This document shows, one piece after another, positions 14,094-17,349 of a stretch of 17,349 nucleotides of DNA. The notes under the pieces are model-generated. The model saw only the letters and a program-made list of their open reading frames with translations. It did no database searches and was not told the origin of the DNA. The stretch lies in contig JAUNCV010000006.1 in assembly GCA_030526445.1 (NCBI GenBank), positions 14,995 through 32,343 on the forward strand, written 5' to 3'. Position numbers and translations under genes: made by a program. Position 1 is the first letter of the stretch, and each line of letters begins with the position of its first letter. This DNA is from Bacteroidales bacterium (GTDB taxonomy: Bacteria > Bacteroidota > Bacteroidia > Bacteroidales > UBA3663).

Positions 14094-17000
14094 TTAGAAT
14101 GTAAGATTTACACCGAAGACAACCTTCTTGGCCATTGGGAAGGTACCGTTATCGAAGCCACGTGACCAAACGTTACCGCCTGAGTTAACAACTTCAGGAT
14201 CTGCACCTGGATAGTCGCTGATTACGAAGAAGTCATCGAGAGATACAGAGAAGCGGAGGTCGCTGATGAGAGCCTTCTTGGTGAGGTTCTTTGGAAGGGT
14301 GTAACCCAACTGAATCTGCTTGAACTTGAAGAATGAGCCATTGAATACGGCTGCATCAGAGCTGAAGAATGTCCAGTCGGTAGAAACGCGCTTCATATCA
14401 GGATACTTAGCATGATCGCCAGCGTTCTTCCAAGAGTTGTTCCAATAGGTGTTGATACCGTTGATCTTAGGAGTATCGGCAGAAACCATCATGTTGTAAA
14501 TCTTGTTGCCAGCGGCACCGGTACCGAATACGGTGAGATCGAAGCCCTTATACTCAAGGTTGATGGTGATACCGTAGGTGAAGCTTGGGATAGCTGAACC
14601 AAGATCCTGCTTGTCGTCATCGGTAGGAGCATTGGTGATACTGCCATCGAGCTTGCGATACATTGCAGCACCTTCTGGGATGAGCTCGCCCTTCTCGTTC
14701 TTCTGGCTGCCGTCGCTTACGCCAGCATACTTGAAGCCGCGGAAGTACCAAATCTCGTGACCCTTCTCGAAGGTAGGCTGAAGCTTGTTGTTGAAGCCGC
14801 TTACGCCCTCCTTAGTGATGCGTGGATATACAGAAGATACCTCCTTTACCTCATTCTTCAATGGAGAGAAGTTGGTGTTGATGCTGTAGCGGAGATCGCC
14901 AATGTTGTCGTTCCAGCCAAGTTCAATATCCATACCCTGGTTGAGAACCTTACCAGTATTTACCCACTGTGACTGACCACCGATTTCAGGAATACCCTGA
15001 ACTTCGAGGAGGAGGTCCTTAGTAGTCTTCTTATACCAGTCAAGACCGAGGGTCAAGCGATCGTTGAGGAAGCGAGCATCGATACCGAAGTCAATCTGCT
15101 CTGAGGTCTCCCACTGAAGGTCATTGTTAGGCATCTTGCCAGGAGCACCACCGGTGGTGAGCTTGCCAAGTTCGAACTGATAGTAACCACCAATACCGAT
15201 GGTAGAAGCATACTGATAACCAGAGAGAGGAGCTACGTTACCGTTGCGACCCCATGAACCACGAAGCTTCAAGAATGAAATTGCGCCGCTCTCAGCAATG
15301 TTCTGGAAGAACTCTTCGTTGCTGATGGTCCAACCTGCAGAGAATGAAGGGAAGTTACCCCAACGTGCGTCGGTAGAAAGCTTCTCAGAAGAGAATGCAT
15401 CGCGACGGAAGTTAGCCTGCACGCTATAGCGGTTGTCGTAAGAGTATGCCAAACGGCCAAAGTATGAGAGAGAAGTAACATCACCAGGAAGGTTACCTAC
15501 GGTGAGGCTCTTCTTGCCAAGGTCGTTCAAGTAGTCAATGTAGTTGAAGTTTGAAGCACCTTCACCGTTGAGGACAGGACCCTCGGTTGAAGAAGAGGTG
15601 ATGCTTGCGTTATCCCAATGGTTCTTGGTGAATGACATACCAGCCATTGCGTTAACGTTGTGCTTACCGAACTCCTTATTATAGTTGATGAAGTTTTCCC
15701 ACTGGTAGTAGAGACCAGTATTGTCAGAAGCTGAGATAGAGTAGGTCTCAGAGTGTACGTTCTTAGCAAGGAGCCACCAAGGTGTCTGAGTGCTGTGAGT
15801 GTTGCTCTGGCTGATGCGGTAACCGAGACGTGAGGTGAGGGTCAACTCCTTGATTGGGTTGATGTTTGCCTCCAACGAACCACGAACGGTGATACCCTTG
15901 CTGACTGCATTGTTGGTTTCGAGCAATGCCAATGGGTTGCCACCTGCATCGTTGAACTTAGAAGTACCGAACCAAACAGGATTTGCAGGATCGAAGTTAG
16001 ATGGCTTGAGCACGTAGTCAGGATTTGACAACCATACGTCCTTCATACCCATACCCATCTGGTCAACACTCTTAACATAAGCAGGAGTGAGAGGATCAGA
16101 AGAGGTCAAAGCATTGAGAGGAGAATTGTAACCCTTGTTAACAGACTTGGTCTGCCACTTCTCAATATTGGTAGAGCTCTTTACGTTCAACCACTTGAAG
16201 AACTTGTAGTCTGCATTGATCTGAGCGGTGAGACGCTTGTAGGTATCCTTGTTGCCCACTACGATACCATCGTTATCAACGATACCGAGAGAAGCGAGGA
16301 AGTGACCACGGTCGTTACCACCCTGAACGGTGAGGTTGTGCTGAAGTGACCAGCTGTTCTCAAAGAACTCGTCATACCAGTTGGTGTTCTGACCATTGTA
16401 ACCACCTGCCGAGAGAGTCTCCTGGCTGAGGTTGCCAATGTAGGTCTGGTAGTCAATGTACTGGCTTGCGTTGAAGAGGTCAGCCTGCTTGCCAAGTGAC
16501 TGGAGTGTAGCCTTCAAGCTATAAGATACGCTTGCAGTACCCTGAGCACCTGACTTGGTGGTGATAATTACGACACCGTTACCAGCCTCAGCACCATAGA
16601 TAGCAGCTGAAGCAGCATCCTTGAGGACCTCCATAGACTTGATCAAAGAAGGATCAAGGTACTGGATGTTGTCAACCTTTACACCATCAACGATGAGGAG
16701 TGGACCAGTCTTAGCAGAGTTAGAAGAGTAACCGCGTACGCGAATCTCTGCACCTTCACCAGGAGCACCACCATTGATAATCTGTACACCTGAAGCCTTA
16801 CCCTGGAGGGCAGCACCTGCATCGGTGGTTGACAGACCCTTGATGTCATCACTCTTGATTGAGGCTACAGAACCGGTGAGGTCAGACTTGCGCTGAACAC
16901 CGTAACCTACAACCACTACGTCGTCGAGCATCTTGCGATCCTCCATGAGGCGGATCTTGAGAACACTCTGTCCTTCTGGCTTCACCTGCTGAGTGGTGTA

Positions 17001-17231
17001 GCCTACATAAGAAATCACCAAGATGGGATTGCCATCAACCTGGAGGGCGAAGTTACCATCTGCGTCGGTAATGGTACCATTGCTGGTGCCTTTCTCTACA
17101 ACTGCCACGCCGATAAGTGGCTCTTCTTCGTTGTCGGAGATTACCTGACCTTTAATACTACGCTTCTGTGCAAATGCAGAAGAAACTGCAAATAGGCAAA
17201 GCGTTAATAAAAACAAAAGTCTTGTTTTCAT
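14094..17231 (-). CDS. susC: SusC/RagA family TonB-dependent outer-membrane transporter
   Basis: This 1045-residue outer-membrane importer is powered by TonB and paired with the SusD lid. Order: signal peptide (1-21, ending SSAFA); a carboxypeptidase-regulatory-like beta-sandwich (about 25-97, with GVAVVEKGTSNGTITDADGN and SYVGYTT); a TonB-box region, DDVVVVGYG (103-111); a plug domain (about 112-228) with the SusC hallmark IKSMEVLKDAASAAIYGAEAG and NGVVIITTKSG; and then a 22-strand-type barrel to the C-terminal aromatic residue (FGVNLTF). Length is typical. It is the first gene of the visible operon, with susD 21 nt downstream. The leader on the minus strand has two CTAAC-type motifs (17251-17258 and 17265-17272). 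Regulation by the neighbouring HTCS is likely by context. The sequence does not give the substrate. Confidence 0.96.
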   Translation of the reverse strand: MKTRLLFLLTLCLFAVSSAFAQKRSIKGQVISDNEEEPLIGVAVVEKGTSNGTITDADGNFALQVDGNPILVISYVGYTTQQVKPEGQSVLKIRLMEDRKMLDDVVVVGYGVQRKSDLTGSVASIKSDDIKGLSTTDAGAALQGKASGVQIINGGAPGEGAEIRVRGYSSNSAKTGPLLIVDGVKVDNIQYLDPSLIKSMEVLKDAASAAIYGAEAGNGVVIITTKSGAQGTASVSYSLKATLQSLGKQADLFNASQYIDYQTYIGNLSQETLSAGGYNGQNTNWYDEFFENSWSLQHNLTVQGGNDRGHFLASLGIVDNDGIVVGNKDTYKRLTAQINADYKFFKWLNVKSSTNIEKWQTKSVNKGYNSPLNALTSSDPLTPAYVKSVDQMGMGMKDVWLSNPDYVLKPSNFDPANPVWFGTSKFNDAGGNPLALLETNNAVSKGITVRGSLEANINPIKELTLTSRLGYRISQSNTHSTQTPWWLLAKNVHSETYSISASDNTGLYYQWENFINYNKEFGKHNVNAMAGMSFTKNHWDNASITSSSTEGPVLNGEGASNFNYIDYLNDLGKKSLTVGNLPGDVTSLSYFGRLAYSYDNRYSVQANFRRDAFSSEKLSTDARWGNFPSFSAGWTISNEEFFQNIAESGAISFLKLRGSWGRNGNVAPLSGYQYASTIGIGGYYQFELGKLTTGGAPGKMPNNDLQWETSEQIDFGIDARFLNDRLTLGLDWYKKTTKDLLLEVQGIPEIGGQSQWVNTGKVLNQGMDIELGWNDNIGDLRYSINTNFSPLKNEVKEVSSVYPRITKEGVSGFNNKLQPTFEKGHEIWYFRGFKYAGVSDGSQKNEKGELIPEGAAMYRKLDGSITNAPTDDDKQDLGSAIPSFTYGITINLEYKGFDLTVFGTGAAGNKIYNMMVSADTPKINGINTYWNNSWKNAGDHAKYPDMKRVSTDWTFFSSDAAVFNGSFFKFKQIQLGYTLPKNLTKKALISDLRFSVSLDDFFVISDYPGADPEVVNSGGNVWSRGFDNGTFPMAKKVVFGVNLTF

Positions 17232-17349
17232 AAGCCTGGGTAATGAAATGAGTTAGTAATAAGTGTTAGTTATTTTTATTTAGTTTTTTGAGTTTCGTGT
17301 TTCATGTCGGCAAGAAGCAATGCGCAATTCGCCGATTGACGCTGCAAAG
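17232..17349 (-). promoter_or_regulatory. susC leader region
   Basis: This is 118 nt upstream of susC, AT-rich near the gene. Read on the minus strand it contains TAACTAAC (17265-17272) and TACTAACT (17251-17258) before the ATG. A weak hairpin is possible (TCGGC/GCCGA arms around 17305-17335). The window edge reads CTTTG on the minus strand (17345-17349), which could be the right half of a TAnnTTTG -7 box cut by the edge. That would imply a 5' leader of about 100 nt. No full promoter can be shown. Confidence 0.35.

Noticed and set aside
1..17349. tRNA, rRNA, CRISPR array, insertion sequence, integrase or phage genes
   Set aside because: I looked on both strands and saw no cloverleaf, regularly spaced repeat array, transposase motif or att-type duplication strong enough to report.

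Overview
The window comes from a Bacteroidota chromosome, most likely order Bacteroidales (Prevotella/Bacteroides type). The evidence is a SusC/SusD pair, a one-polypeptide hybrid two-component regulator, a GldH lipoprotein, a Bacteroides-type promoter (gTTG - 18 bp - TATCTTTG at 1642-1671), and start codons that mostly lack a Shine-Dalgarno sequence. It reads as ordinary host chromosome. I found no insertion sequence, integrase, phage gene, tRNA, rRNA or CRISPR array.

Left part (1-1600): the 3' end of a DUF418 membrane protein is followed by a YhhQ-type queuosine-precursor transporter. The leader of the transporter gene carries a close match to a preQ1-I riboswitch. A cysteine-rich DUF3109 protein follows, and a strong intrinsic terminator closes this unit.

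Centre (1640-7877): one clear promoter opens a tightly packed block of a small coiled-coil protein, ZapA, RNase Y, a PSP1/RicT-like protein, the GldH lipoprotein and RNase R. Several genes overlap: coiled-coil/zapA by 8 nt, rny/ricT by 11 nt and ricT/gldH by about 26 nt. In Bacillus, RicT belongs to the complex that adjusts RNase Y activity. The overlap here therefore suggests a dedicated RNase Y-RicT pair, with RNase R as a 3'-5' exonuclease in the same decay block.

Right part (7900-17349): a 1334-residue hybrid two-component sensor/regulator (periplasmic propellers, kinase, receiver and AraC domain in one chain) starts only 45 nt after rnr. It points at a convergent susC-susD pair on the minus strand, the outer-membrane import core of a polysaccharide or glycan utilisation locus. 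No glycan-degrading enzyme is visible, so the substrate cannot be named. The 324-bp gap between the convergent ends holds an unusual CTTAAG-rich repeat/inverted-repeat element, a strong minus-strand terminator and a second hairpin terminator.

The most interesting points are the preQ1-I riboswitch candidate, the rny-ricT gene overlap, the coiled-coil partner of ZapA, the repeat element at 12002-12095, and a recurrent TACTAAC motif in gene leaders.
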